64,000 bases of DNA, from the NCBI GenBank assembly GCA_024220505.1, contig JAKZZE010000003.1:744001-808000 (forward strand). Reading direction: 5' to 3'. Position 1 is the stretch's first letter, and every line of letters starts with the position of its first letter. Source of the DNA: Rhizopus arrhizus. Its lineage: Eukaryota; Mucoromycota; Mucoromycetes; Mucorales; Rhizopodaceae. Both the position numbers and the translations under genes were made by a program. The notes beneath the pieces were generated by a model. It was not told the DNA's origin and did not search any database. It saw only the letters and a list, made by a program, of their open reading frames with translations. Below are positions 32,401 through 42,103 of this stretch, in pieces.

Positions 32401-34212
32401 TATTCTATCAAAGCAACAGCCGTAGGATTAATGATACAAGCACATTCATCAAAACACCTTCAATTGGATAAGCCCAAGAATGAATTTCAAGACATTGTAT
32501 ACAACTTTGAAATCACTCACCCAAAGCTAACACAGTCTTCAGGATATTTTGATCAATCGTCGACATGTATAGTCAACAAAAAATCAATAGATATACATAT
32601 ATACAATCGCACCAAAGACGATATATTTATAGAACCAGGAAAAGAGATTGGTCTATTAGAAATCTGTGATTTAAACAAAGATACATTGATCAGTGCCTAT
32701 GATATAAACAATCAATCAACATTATGTACCTTGGAACAAGACTATTCAAAACACGACTCTAAGGAGGATTTTCAAGACACCTTGGAACCTCAATTATCAG
32801 TCAATTTGGAAATAGGAGACATAAAGAAGTCGATAAAAGAAGAGTTAATGAAATTACTCCACAGATATAAGCATATTTTTGATTGGAACAACGACACTAT
32901 TGGGAAAACAAAATTAATTAGTCACAAGATAATATTGGAAGAAGATACCTTGCCAATCAGTCACCGTCCATACAGAATCAGCCCTTTAGAATCAGAACAT
33001 CTACAGAAAGAGTTAGAGAAATATTGCAAACTCGGGGTTATATCGCCATCAAATAGTCCGTGGGCAGCACCTGTCATCTTAGTGAAAAAGAAAAACGGAG
33101 ATTACCGAATGGTTATCGATTATAGAAAGCTCAATGCAAAAACAAAGAAAGACTCCTACCCATTACCTAGAATAGACGATCTATTGGATACGTTAGGAAA
33201 AGCCAAAATATTTTCAGCACTCGACATGAGATCTGGATTTCATCAAGTTCCTTTAGAAGAAGCTAGCAAAGATTTTACCGCGTTTACTACCAAATATGGC
33301 ACCTACCACTACAACACTCTACCTATGGGGCTAGTTAATTCACCAGCCACGTTTCAACGCCTAATAGACTTATGTTTTCGCCCTCTAATCAATAAGTGTC
33401 TCGTAGCCTATATCGACGACCTCAACGTATATTCTTTTAGCGAACAAGAACACTTAATCCATTTAGAACAAGTATTCAAATGTATAGAAGTGGCCAATCT
33501 CAAGCTAAACCCTGAAAAATGCTTCTTTTTCAAGGACCACTTGAAATTCCTCGGATATATTGTCACTAGTGAAGGCATACAAACAGATCCAGATAAAATC
33601 AAGAAAATTGTTGAGTATCCAATACCAACAACAACTACACAAGTCAGATCGTTCTTAGGAATAGCATCTTATTACAGAAGGTTTATCAAAGACTTTGCAG
33701 CTATTGCAAGGCCATTACATGATCAAACAAAAACTAAAAAGAAAATCCCATGGACAGAAGCCGCAACCAAGTCATTTGAAACACTCAAGCAATTATTAAC
33801 AACTGCACCCGTCTTGGCAAGACCGGATTTTAACAAAAATTTTATCCTAGTTACAGACGCCTCAAAGTTAGGACTAGGATGTGTCTTAACTCAACTCGAC
33901 GATGATGGAAAAGAACATCCTATTATATTTGCAAGTCGTGGGCTCAAACCAAACGAAGTCAACTATGCCCCCACAAAATTAGAATGTTTAGCAGTTGTTT
34001 GGGCAGTGAAGTTATTTAGACCCTACATACTAGGAAAGAAATTCATGATCATAACAGATCACTCAGCTTTAACCGGATTACTTAAAACACCTAATCCAAC
34101 TGGAATCATTGCCCGATGGATTGTCACATTATCAGAATACGACTTTGAAATTAAATATAGACCTGGACGTGTCAACGAAAGTGCAGATTTCCTGTCAAGA
34201 CTTGGATATTAA
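29488..34212 (+). CDS. pol: gypsy1 Pol: protease, reverse transcriptase, RNase H (interrupted by Tc1 B)
   Basis: In the -1 frame after the heptamer the frame is open for 50 codons to 29637, is interrupted by Tc1 B, and resumes at 31279 in the same frame to the stop at 34212. Without the insert Pol would be about 1027 aa. The protease has ALVDCGASKACIS. An acidic linker follows (SEDEGSSEENDEME). The reverse transcriptase shows SPWAAPVILVKKKNG, FSALDMRSGFHQVPL, LPMGLVNSPATFQRL and the catalytic YIDDLNVYS. RNase H has LVTDASKLGLGCVL and YAPTKLECLAVVWAV. It ends VNESADFLSRLGY, the usual RNase H end of gypsy Pol, but the frame stops there and integrase is separate. The Tc1 makes this copy non-functional. 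Confidence 0.88.
29638..31276 (+). mobile_element. Tc1/mariner element B, apparently complete
   Basis: The 1639-bp element has CAGTAGGTCAAAAAATTGCT ends and TA flanks at 29636-29637 and 31277-31278. It is inserted near the start of gypsy1 pol. The gypsy2 equivalent (AAAGATCTTTATTCTGCAG, near 42241) shows the unoccupied site. Its transposase is intact. Confidence 0.93.
30029..31051 (+). CDS. Tc1-like DD34E transposase, intact
   Basis: The protein is 340 aa, the normal length for Tc1 transposases. A paired-like HTH occupies about residues 1-110 (DIAKEVGVHESTVSRYSRRL, GRPT linker). The catalytic domain has VVFSDETKINVWGSDG (first Asp), YFQHDNDPKHKAKS (second Asp) and SPDLNPIEHVWHQLK (Glu), with the glycine-rich KHGGGKLMMWGC box between the first two. 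It cuts and inserts at TA. It is the only fully open Tc1 transposase in the window and could act on the related broken copies A and C. Confidence 0.93.
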   Translation: MPKRLPEEKVNDLKQALTGSTSTYDIAKEVGVHESTVSRYSRRLFSNRTMGSAGRPTLVSKVTKRLIKRKVIEGVLKTAKEVHRELVQLGYAISYQSAINVLKSMEFHSSIKKKKPFPTKAHMQHRLEWAKKHQDWTVEEWRKVVFSDETKINVWGSDGCKYYWKRPSDHLQPHHLEFTVKHGGGKLMMWGCITSEGPGYACQIYDGNMNADVYQHILDTTLRDTMEYYNFNWSNIYFQHDNDPKHKAKSTIAWLDNHQVRYISDWPAQSPDLNPIEHVWHQLKLKLSCYERRAKNTDELWERVEKAWNEFDKELCQRYIDSMPARIQEVINKKGGPTKY

Positions 34213-34528
34213 TCAACTACATGGAGGATGGGAGGGTAGATGATACATAAACTCAAGAAAAATCCAAAAACAACACAAAATCCACAAAAAAAAAAAAAAA
34301 AAAAAAAAATATCACATTATCAACTACATGGAGGCTGGGAGGGGAAGTTGAAACAAAAACACACAAAAAACACCAAAAACAGTAGAAAATTACAAAATCA
34401 TAAGAGGAGGAAGGTCGGCCTAAGAAAAAACAAAGACTAGCTCAAGTGAAACACACAGAAATACGAAACAGAAAACATAAAAACAGACTCAGAAATAGCA
34501 ACATACCAAATACCGTATATTATCAAAA

Positions 34529-35875
34529 ATGGAAAAAGAGCAAATTGATCTCGTGAAGCAATATCTACAAAAACTGAAACTTCCAGAAGGCATCACGCCC
34601 AAACAAAAGATATACTTACAAAAGAAGGCTCATTGTTATACTATATACAAGGATACACTGTATAGATATAATACTGACAATGGCATTATTCGCAAAGTAT
34701 TAAACAAGCAAGAAGCAGAAGAAATTAGGTATTCTTATCATCAGCACCCTCTTGGCGGGCACTTAGCATACAACAATACCCTTCACAAAATAGCATCACG
34801 TTACTACTGGGATAACATGACTAAGGATATCATGGAATACGTGAAGAAGTGTCACAGATGTCAGAAATATGGGAAAAAGTCATTGAAGGAAGAACTATAC
34901 CCAGTAGCAGTATCAACAAAACCTTTCGATCGTATCGCTTTGGACGTTAAACATGTGCAAGCATCTCGAAGTGGAAATAGATATATAATTGCAGGAATCG
35001 ATTACCTTACGAAATACGTTGAAGCACGACCCATACGATTTCAAACAGCTTCCGAAATAGCTTTGTTCTTATATGAAGAAATCATTTGCAGACATGGATG
35101 TCCTACTATTATTGTCTCAGATAATGGCAAACCGTTTGTTAGCAAACTAATCCAGCAAGTATGCAGAAACTTCTCAATTATTCACAAAACCACAACACCT
35201 TATAATCCACAGAGTAACGGACTGATAGAAAGATTCAACAAAACTCTAGGACAAATTCTACAAAAACGAACCAAAGAGGAGAAGGATGACTGGGATTTGT
35301 ACTTACCAGCCACCCTCTTTGCCTATCGAACGATTAAACAAGAATCTACGAAAAGTACACCATTCTTCTTGATGTATGGTTATGAACCAAAAACACCATT
35401 TGATTTGGATCATCATATATACGAAAGGAGTTCACCAAAATTTGATGCAATCTTACGACATAGAACGGTACATCAAATACACAATCTCAATAAAATCAGA
35501 GAATCCGCTGTACAAAATATTCAACGTGTTCAAGAATCACAAAAGAAGCAAATTGAAAACAAGATACTTGATGAGCGTAAAGAACTGAAGCCGCCATTCA
35601 AATTAGGTGATATAGTCCTTATCTATCGAGACTATCTGACAACATCATGGTCGGCAAAGTTGCAAGACAAATGGGAAGGACCATATGTGATACAGCATAT
35701 ACTTGGAAAGGGAACATATCACATTAAGAGTATGGATCCACATGATACCAAACTGAAAAGAATACATGGGAATAGGATGAAACCATACTTGTTACCGAAG
35801 GTTCAATGGTGCCAAGAAAATGAAAGGAACATCATGACCAATCTTGATGAACAAACAAATGAATTGTTTCAGTAG
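34529..35875 (+). CDS. int: gypsy1 integrase as a separate ORF
   Basis: The protein is 448 aa. An N-terminal HHCC zinc domain (HQHPLGGHLAYNNTLHKIAS, then CHRCQKYGKK) is followed by the rve core: ALDVKHVQ (Asp), IIVSDNGKPF (Asp) and SNGLIERFNKTL (Glu). The C-terminal GPY/F-like module contains DKWEGPYVIQHILGKGTYHI. No chromodomain is seen. It begins with its own ATG after a 316-base gap from the Pol stop. That gap holds an A run and two copies of ATCAACTACATGGAGG. gypsy2 has the same separation, so integrase is probably expressed by splicing, reinitiation or a subgenomic RNA rather than as part of Pol. Confidence 0.88.
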   Translation: MEKEQIDLVKQYLQKLKLPEGITPKQKIYLQKKAHCYTIYKDTLYRYNTDNGIIRKVLNKQEAEEIRYSYHQHPLGGHLAYNNTLHKIASRYYWDNMTKDIMEYVKKCHRCQKYGKKSLKEELYPVAVSTKPFDRIALDVKHVQASRSGNRYIIAGIDYLTKYVEARPIRFQTASEIALFLYEEIICRHGCPTIIVSDNGKPFVSKLIQQVCRNFSIIHKTTTPYNPQSNGLIERFNKTLGQILQKRTKEEKDDWDLYLPATLFAYRTIKQESTKSTPFFLMYGYEPKTPFDLDHHIYERSSPKFDAILRHRTVHQIHNLNKIRESAVQNIQRVQESQKKQIENKILDERKELKPPFKLGDIVLIYRDYLTTSWSAKLQDKWEGPYVIQHILGKGTYHIKSMDPHDTKLKRIHGNRMKPYLLPKVQWCQENERNIMTNLDEQTNELFQ

Positions 35876-35988
35876 AAACAACTGATGACCAGATATTCAC
35901 CCATAAACAACGAAAAGGATTTATCATATATATAAAGACAAAAAAAAATATATATATATCAAATATTCAATACACACCAACTAAAATA

Positions 35989-36723
35989 ATGGACAAAACG
36001 AGCAAACAAGGCATTACCGATCCTATTGCTATGGGAGATGAAGTATTCTCAATGGACCTGGAAACATTTCTATTGCAAGTATACCAAGAACAAGGTTACG
36101 AATCTACTTTGGCCTTCACCAAAGACTTTCTGCTTAAGTGGGAAGACTGTAACGTTGGACCGGAAAATCCTTTATATGAAATTGATGGTATAAACAGAAC
36201 TAGGGAAGAGTACGCTGTTTATATGGCAGACAACATCTCTGCAATGGCACGCGAAATAGGAAATGAAGTGAACCCTGACCAAACGGATAATTGGGAAGAG
36301 CTAGACGATCAAGACTTCTTAGCCAAACTAGAAAGCCTCATTCAAAACCAATTTAGTCAATATACGGGCATTATACGAGAAATAGAAAGATTGAAAGACC
36401 AAAAAGAGGCACTAAGTGATTTGTTCTCATCTAACGTATCAGCCTGGGCTCACTATAAATTCAAGAAACCGGCGGCAACACCTGATTCAGTAGCATTATA
36501 CATGGCTGCCAAGCAAACTGTTTTAAGATCTATAGTACCTGGTTATGGTTTATATCGCAACCTGACAATGAAAGTCAAACAGATGGACCCTTGGACAAGA
36601 ATCGAGGACGATTCTTCCCGTGGTGTGGGAATCTGTGACGAAAACGGCAATCGGGTCGTACAAATCCCTTCCGATGCAAGTCGTTTTGGCGACTTGAGTC
36701 AACAAAATGACTTGAGTCGTTAG
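35989..36723 (+). CDS. gypsy1 extra ORF, runs into the 3' LTR
   Basis: The protein is 244 aa and lies in the position where env would be, but it has no signal peptide or membrane segment. It is acidic at the N-terminus (QEQGYESTLAFTKDFLLKWE), probably helical in the middle (FSQYTGIIREIERLKDQK), and I recognise no domain. The last 30 codons, from CDENGNRVVQIPSDASR on, are encoded by the first 90 bases of the 3' LTR. The equivalent LTR frame of gypsy2 is open for 67 codons and begins with almost the same residues. This supports a real coding overlap, though LTR end conservation could also explain it. Confidence 0.6.
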   Translation: MDKTSKQGITDPIAMGDEVFSMDLETFLLQVYQEQGYESTLAFTKDFLLKWEDCNVGPENPLYEIDGINRTREEYAVYMADNISAMAREIGNEVNPDQTDNWEELDDQDFLAKLESLIQNQFSQYTGIIREIERLKDQKEALSDLFSSNVSAWAHYKFKKPAATPDSVALYMAAKQTVLRSIVPGYGLYRNLTMKVKQMDPWTRIEDDSSRGVGICDENGNRVVQIPSDASRFGDLSQQNDLSR

Positions 36724-37693
36724 ACCGAAAACTTTCGGTTAAAGGAAAAATTAATCCAACAAGGAGAATCAAGGCAACAAATTTTATATACAGTAGGTCA
36801 AAAAATTGCTGCAAGGAATCCATTTTTCTCAATTTTTGTAGCGTACATCCTGCCACAATGGTACAAACTGCCTCTGTTTCCACATAGTAGATTTCCTACA
36901 TGTCTTGAAAAATCCGAAAGAGTTTAAGCCCTATTGGATAAGTATTGAAGGAAGTATGAGGCACGCAATTTGAAAATTTGAAAAAAACGAAAATTTGAAC
37001 GCAATGAATTTATTTATTAATATTTAGTTGATCCTCCTTTTCTATTAATAACCTCTTGAATTCTTACCGGCATGCTATCGATGTACCTTTGGCAAAGTTC
37101 TTTATCAAATCCATTCCATGCTTTTTGTACTCGTTCCCAAAGCTCATCCGTATTCTTTGCTCTACGTTCGTAACAGCTGAGCTTTAAATTCAGCTGATGC
37201 CATACATGTTCTATTGGATTTAAGTCCGGACTCTGAGCTGGCCAATCGTTAATATAACTCTATTGGTGACTATTCAACCAGGCTACTGTAGATTTTATCT
37301 TGTGCTTTGGGTCATTATCATGCTGAAAGTAAATGTAGGACCAGTCGGAATTATAGTGCTCCATAGTATCACGAAGCGTGGTGTTCAAATTATGCTGGTA
37401 AACATCCGAATAAATGCTTCCATCGTAAATTTGGCAGTCATATCCTGGACTTCCGCATGTTATACAGCCTCACGTCATCAACTTGCTAGCTCTATGCTTG
37501 ACTGTAAATTTCAGGTCACGATGTTGAAAAAGACCACTTGGCCTTTTCCAATAGTAGTTACCACCATCAGATCCCCATACATTGATCTCAGATTCATTAA
37601 AGAATACCGTTTATTGTCAGTCGTCTACTGTCTAATCCTGATGATCGTTGACACATTCTAACTGATGCTACATATGTGCTTTTGTCGGAAATA

Positions 37694-39340
37694 CACTAGG
37701 TGAAAAAATAGGGACAACCTACCCTAAAATAATTTTTAACTTTTTTTTTTCTCCTCCACTCCGTACGACATCCAAGCCATGCCTATAGAGCGTAACCTTA
37801 GGTAGTGAGTATTACGTTTCCCGCATATAAAACTAATCAGGATAACATATGGCGGAAGAAAAGAGGAAATAGTTGCAATAATTTTATAAGTGTTATATTA
37901 TAAAATGGGTGGTATTTATTTAATAACGAGTAAATCTCCCTTTTGATTTGAGTACCGCTGCTATGCGATCAGGCATGCTGTCAATGTAACTTCTACAATC
38001 ATCTTTATCTAGCCTGTTCCATCCAAAGTCAACTCGTTCCCATAGCTCGTCGATGTTTCTGGCCTTTCGTTCATAAAGGCTTAACCTAAGTTTCAGCAAA
38101 TGCCACACATGCTCTATAGGATTCAGATCCGGACTATTAGGTGGCCAATCGTTAATGTACTGGACCTTGTTTTGTTGGAGCCATGACATTGTTGGTTTCG
38201 ACTTGTGCTTTGGGTCGTTATCTTGTTAAAAGTAAATAGTGCGCTTGTTCATACCATAGTACTTCAGCGTTTCCATGTAAGTTGCTCCAAGGATATGCTG
38301 GTACACCAAGGAGTCCATAGTACCATCGTATACCTGGCACGCATATCCTGATCCCTCACTGGTTATACATTCCCACATGATCAATTTGCCGCCACCATGC
38401 TTCACTGAAAGATCTATGTGGTGTGGACGAAGGACATCATCAGGCTGGGTCCAATAGTATCTGCAGCCATTAGATCCCAAATGTTGATCTTCGTTTCATC
38501 GGAGAACACTACTTGATGCCACTATTGCATACACCAACTTTGATACTTTTTTGCCCATCCTAACCTCTGCTTGCGGTGGTTATTAGTTAAAAGAGGCTGC
38601 TTCTTTTTACGCCTAGAATTAAAACCCATTGATACAAGGACGTTTATTGCTGAACGGTAAGTCATAGAATACCCAAGTTGTATGAGCATCCGATGTACGT
38701 CCTTGGCTGTCTTTAGGGCTCCTTTAATCAGTAATACCATGATATATTCCTTCGTAGCAGATGACACAAGTGTATGTCTACCACGTGTCGCGGGTACCAT
38801 TGGCCCAAATAGCTTGTTTCTATATCTCCTAACTGTCTTGGGATGGATACCAAATTCACCAGCAATATCCTTTGGGACTCTATTGCTCATCAGTGCAGAC
38901 TTGATGCTGTCTTGCGTGTCTTGAGATAAAGCGCGAAGCATAAGTAAGAGAAACTTCACAGGAAGTAAGAAGAATATAATGAAAAAAAAAGAATGTATGA
39001 ATGGAGGAAAGCAGCACCCATTTTATATTATTAATTATAGGAATGTGCATAGCTAAAATTAGAATTGGTTTGCATTTTAATTGTAGCTGATATTCCAGGT
39101 CAAATTAGAAGAGTACGAAATATGGTCTAAAACTGAGCTGTGGAGTATCTAAAATTTGACCAATTATACATGCATTACTCCCTCATTTTCCATAGTTGGC
39201 TCATCATATTTTGATGAAATACTTTACACATTAACCTCTTTTTAACATATTGCTAGCGTCATGAGGCGACCTTCTCTTAATGCTACATGCTGCATGAAAT
39301 GAAATTTTCGAAAAGGTTGTCCCTATTTTTTCACCTAGTG
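37694..39340 (-). mobile_element. Tc1/mariner element D (family CACTAGGTG)
   Basis: The 1647-bp element has CACTAGGTGAAAAAATAGGG ends and TA flanks at 37692-37693 and 39341-39342, inside element C. Element E (46480-48128) is a close relative in the opposite orientation. Confidence 0.9.
37920..38941 (-). pseudogene. Tc1-like transposase of element D, three lesions
   Basis: The start is aligned to the E transposase start (MLRALSQDTQDSIKS here, MPRALPQDTQDSIKS in E). Lesions are a TAG for Gln in the segment before WHQVVFSDET, a one-base loss in the GGGG of IWGSDG, and a TAA just before QDNDPKHK. The last is shared with E. The catalytic motifs SDETKINIW, QDNDPKHK and SPDLNPIEHVW are otherwise present. 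Confidence 0.85.
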
Positions 39341-40397
39341 TAGCTTCTTTTTTTCTATTGAAAAATGGAACTCCATTGATTTCAGTACCTTAATTGCTGA
39401 CTGGTATGAGATATCATAGCCAAGTTCAGCCAGCTCCCGGCATACCTCTTTGGCAGTATTTGGAACCCCTTTAACGAATTTTCTTTTGCTTAACCGCTTC
39501 GTCACTTTGGAGTTTATTGTAGGTCTACCACCTGTATTTATTGTCCTGTTTAAAAACAACCTTCTAAAGTAACTACTAACAGTTGATTTATGTACTCCAG
39601 TCTCCTTAGCAATAGCGTACGCTGATGTGGGCTCAGTTAATGCTTGTTTGAGATTGTTTACTTTCTCGTTTGATAGTCGTTTAGGCATGTGGTTGATGAT
39701 AGGGTAAAAAAGATAAATAGTGCAAGCAAGACAATTTAAAATTTAAAATAAAGGAATTGCAAGCGTCTTTATATACTGCTAACATTCTTACGATGTCAAG
39801 GATGTGAATTCATACGATAACAATCGGCTGGGTCGTATTAAAATTCGTTATTCCAAACATATGTAAACAAGTAAAAAATGCCAGATGTTTATAAAATTCC
39901 CTTTAACAATATCAAATTCCACCAATAACCATTGTCCATATCAGATAATCGACGAATAAATGCCCTTTCTAGTGAGGTACAAACGATCAAAGTTTGAGAT
40001 AGTTTGGTGCAGTATCCATAGACAACCAGCTGTAAAACCGGTATTTTGCAATTCCTTGCAGCAATTTTTTGACCTACTGTAAATATCCAACAAACCCTTT
40101 TTTATTTTTATGATTATTCTTATCAATATCAATAAAAGAATCACTTATATCTTATATTCAGACTCTTCATTGAGCTCTTTGAACCCCTTTTTATATTATC
40201 TTTTTATTTTACAACACACTTTTTATCGATCTTAACAAACAAGATCTGGTGGTCACTACCTATATCAAGCTTTCGCTTAAACTTTATATCAAGAATAACA
40301 AGTTTCTCTTACGAAACACTTCAAACAACAACTAAATACATCAAATCTACTCTATAACCTTATATTCAAATCACAAGTACCTACTAAGTAACAACAA

Positions 40398-40768
40398 CAC
40401 AAAATCATAAAATCCAAAAACATATAAATACCCTCATATCTTATCCCTATTTTCACTTCACTTCACTTCACTTTACTTTTCTTTATTACAGAATATTATA
40501 TTCTTTTTATCTTTTCTTTATTTTATAAACCAATAAAACCATCAAGCGTTCAAAAGAAACCCTTTGGTCTGTGTTCTATTCAAAATACTGAAGTCCCTTG
40601 AAGCTAAATCAACTTCATTGTAAACCTATTCCTAAACCTCAAGAGTTTAGCCTATTTTAACAAGTTTGATCTACTTAACAAGATCTGGTGGTCACTACCG
40701 ACAATACTTATTTACTTACAAAAGTAAACCCGCAAACAAGCTATATACATAAAAAAGAAAAATTTACA
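40398..40768 (+). repeat. gypsy2 5' LTR, right part
   Basis: It continues the LTR begun at 27632 and ends AAAAATTTACA, followed by TT and the PBS. It includes CTTCACTTCACTTCACTTTA near 40450 and an internal PBS-like TGGTGGTCACTACC near 40687, as in gypsy1. Confidence 0.75.
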
Positions 40769-40770
40769 TT

Positions 40771-40788
40771 TGGTGGTCACTACGAGGG
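40771..40788 (+). promoter_or_regulatory. gypsy2 primer-binding site
   Basis: TGGTGGTCACTACGAGGG is identical to the gypsy1 site and placed two bases after the LTR end. Confidence 0.65.
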
Positions 40789-40891
40789 CTCAAAATCAAG
40801 AAACTACTTAAAACTATCAAGAAATCAACAAACTTAGTCAAAAAAAATTATCAAAATCGAATCAACAATATCTAAACACTTACTAGCAACA

Positions 40892-42103
40892 ATGACAACA
40901 ACAGGACCTAACGTGTTGGCCTCACTTAACAATCAAAGCACTATTCAAGGTTATCGACCAAGACTTATTGAATTCTATGGGTACGAAGGAGAAGACTTTC
41001 GTCACTTTCAAGAGATACTAGAGTCCCACCTAGCCATTAGCAACGCTCAAAATGACTCAAGAAAACTCATTATACTCAAATCTCAATTAAGACGCTCTGC
41101 TAAAGTTTACTTCGAACGTGTAATTCTGAAGGAACAACCTGATATCAACTATGAACAAGCTATGGAAAAGCTTCGAAAACATTATATTACTCCCGAACTT
41201 ATTCAAAATTACGAACTTGAATTCAATGAAATGTGTCAAGGAGAACAAGAACATCCGCAGATATACCTTGCAAGGTTACGAGAAGCAGCAGATCTTGCTA
41301 ATATCGATAACGAAGCAGTCATTGAAAGCCGATTCCGTGCTGGCTTACTAAAAGAAATCAAATTATTTTGCATACAAAGTAGCTCAAGAACTTTCCAAGA
41401 TTGGATTAATCATTCTGAAGGATGGTGGAATGCTCATAGACCACGAAAGATTGCCATGGTGGACAATCCATTCATATCCAGAAACGTCAACAATGCACTT
41501 ATCTATCATGATGACAACACCCAGTATTATCGCCACTCCGCAAATAATCACAACATTGAATTAATAGATACTGAGGAACGACCGATTCAATATGTCCCTG
41601 TAACTGATCTGCGTACCAATGTAAACTACGAGCACTTGAACAGTGCACCAAATGTTGTAACTGGTTCCCATCAGTTGTCAACTATGGACATTGTAGGTAG
41701 GCACGGTAGTATACCAGTACGGCAACATCATTATACTAGGACAAATGAAGGTCAGACTATGTATCAAAATTCAACTGAAGACCTTGTTAACCTTATACAA
41801 CAAACTATTCGAGATGAATTGAACATACCGCCCAAACTATCCTATCCTAATAGAAGTTATCAACGCAATAACAGACCAAATTATAACAACAATCGAAATA
41901 ATATATATCCATATTATAATAACTACGGTCAATACAATCAAGATAACCGAAGAAATGATCAGTATCAGCAAAATCAACCTCAACCGAGAAGAGAATATCC
42001 TCAAAATAACCAAATCAATCAACCACATCAACAATCTTCACAACACATCTATAATCACCAACCACCTTCTCAACAAACACAATCACAACCGTCAAAAAAC
42101 TAA
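40892..42103 (+). CDS. gag: gypsy2 Gag
   Basis: The protein is 403 aa and collinear with gypsy1 Gag: LIEFYGYEGEDFRHFQEILE, GEQEHPQIYLARLREAADLA, FRAGLLKEIKLFCIQSSS. The tail is long and rich in Asn, Gln, Tyr and Pro, without a zinc knuckle. Amino-acid similarity is high in the capsid-like part, while the nucleotide sequences have clearly diverged, so the two elements belong to related but distinct families. It ends in the same AAAAAAC-TAA context. Confidence 0.88.
   Translation: MTTTGPNVLASLNNQSTIQGYRPRLIEFYGYEGEDFRHFQEILESHLAISNAQNDSRKLIILKSQLRRSAKVYFERVILKEQPDINYEQAMEKLRKHYITPELIQNYELEFNEMCQGEQEHPQIYLARLREAADLANIDNEAVIESRFRAGLLKEIKLFCIQSSSRTFQDWINHSEGWWNAHRPRKIAMVDNPFISRNVNNALIYHDDNTQYYRHSANNHNIELIDTEERPIQYVPVTDLRTNVNYEHLNSAPNVVTGSHQLSTMDIVGRHGSIPVRQHHYTRTNEGQTMYQNSTEDLVNLIQQTIRDELNIPPKLSYPNRSYQRNNRPNYNNNRNNIYPYYNNYGQYNQDNRRNDQYQQNQPQPRREYPQNNQINQPHQQSSQHIYNHQPPSQQTQSQPSKN
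42094..42100 (+). promoter_or_regulatory. Candidate -1 frameshift site, gypsy2 gag-pol
   Basis: A AAA AAC lies in the gag frame, followed by TAA. The -1 frame continues CTA AAT GGG TCG, matching gypsy1, before meeting one TAA at 42172-42174. Confidence 0.7.

Larger units (their letters stand above)
37017..39688 (-). pseudogene. Tc1 transposase of element C, broken
   Basis: The N-terminus (39688 down to 39343) matches element A (MPKRLSNEKVNNLKQAL...). The frame is interrupted by D and resumes at 37691 with the same stops and frameshifts as in A. The end SPDLNPIEHVWHQL is readable near 37190-37240 and the reading frame terminates at 37017-37019. Confidence 0.85.
36791..40079 (-). mobile_element. 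Tc1/mariner element C in the gypsy1 3' LTR, with nested element D
   Basis: It has CAGTAGGTCAAAAAATTGCT ends with TA flanks (36789-36790 and 40080-40081), in opposite orientation to element A. Outside the nested parts it matches A closely, including the same inactivating changes. It is split by element D at a different point from the insertion in A. Confidence 0.9.
27803..40393 (+). mobile_element. gypsy1, Ty3/gypsy retrotransposon inserted in the gypsy2 LTR
   Basis: Two 469-bp LTRs bound the element (27803-28271, and 36634-36790 plus 40082-40393). The 4-bp sequence ACAA flanks it at 27799-27802 and 40394-40397. Removing it restores a continuous gypsy2 LTR. Internal order is PBS, gag, pol, integrase and a further ORF that runs into the 3' LTR. 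It carries two Tc1 insertions (29638-31276 and 36791-40079). Confidence 0.88.
36634..40393 (+). repeat. gypsy1 3' LTR, split by Tc1 C
   Basis: The parts are 36634-36790 and 40082-40393, totalling 469 bp as in the 5' LTR. The polypurine tract before it is weak (GTGTGGGAATC), perhaps because ORF3 reads through it. ACAA follows as the target duplication. Confidence 0.85.

Noticed and set aside
34240..34440. 66-aa Lys-rich ORF between gypsy1 Pol and integrase
   Set aside because: It depends on the A run and has no counterpart in gypsy2.
36575..36883. 102-aa minus-strand ORF across gypsy1 and Tc1 C
   Set aside because: It is antisense to ORF3 and the LTR and crosses a transposon junction.
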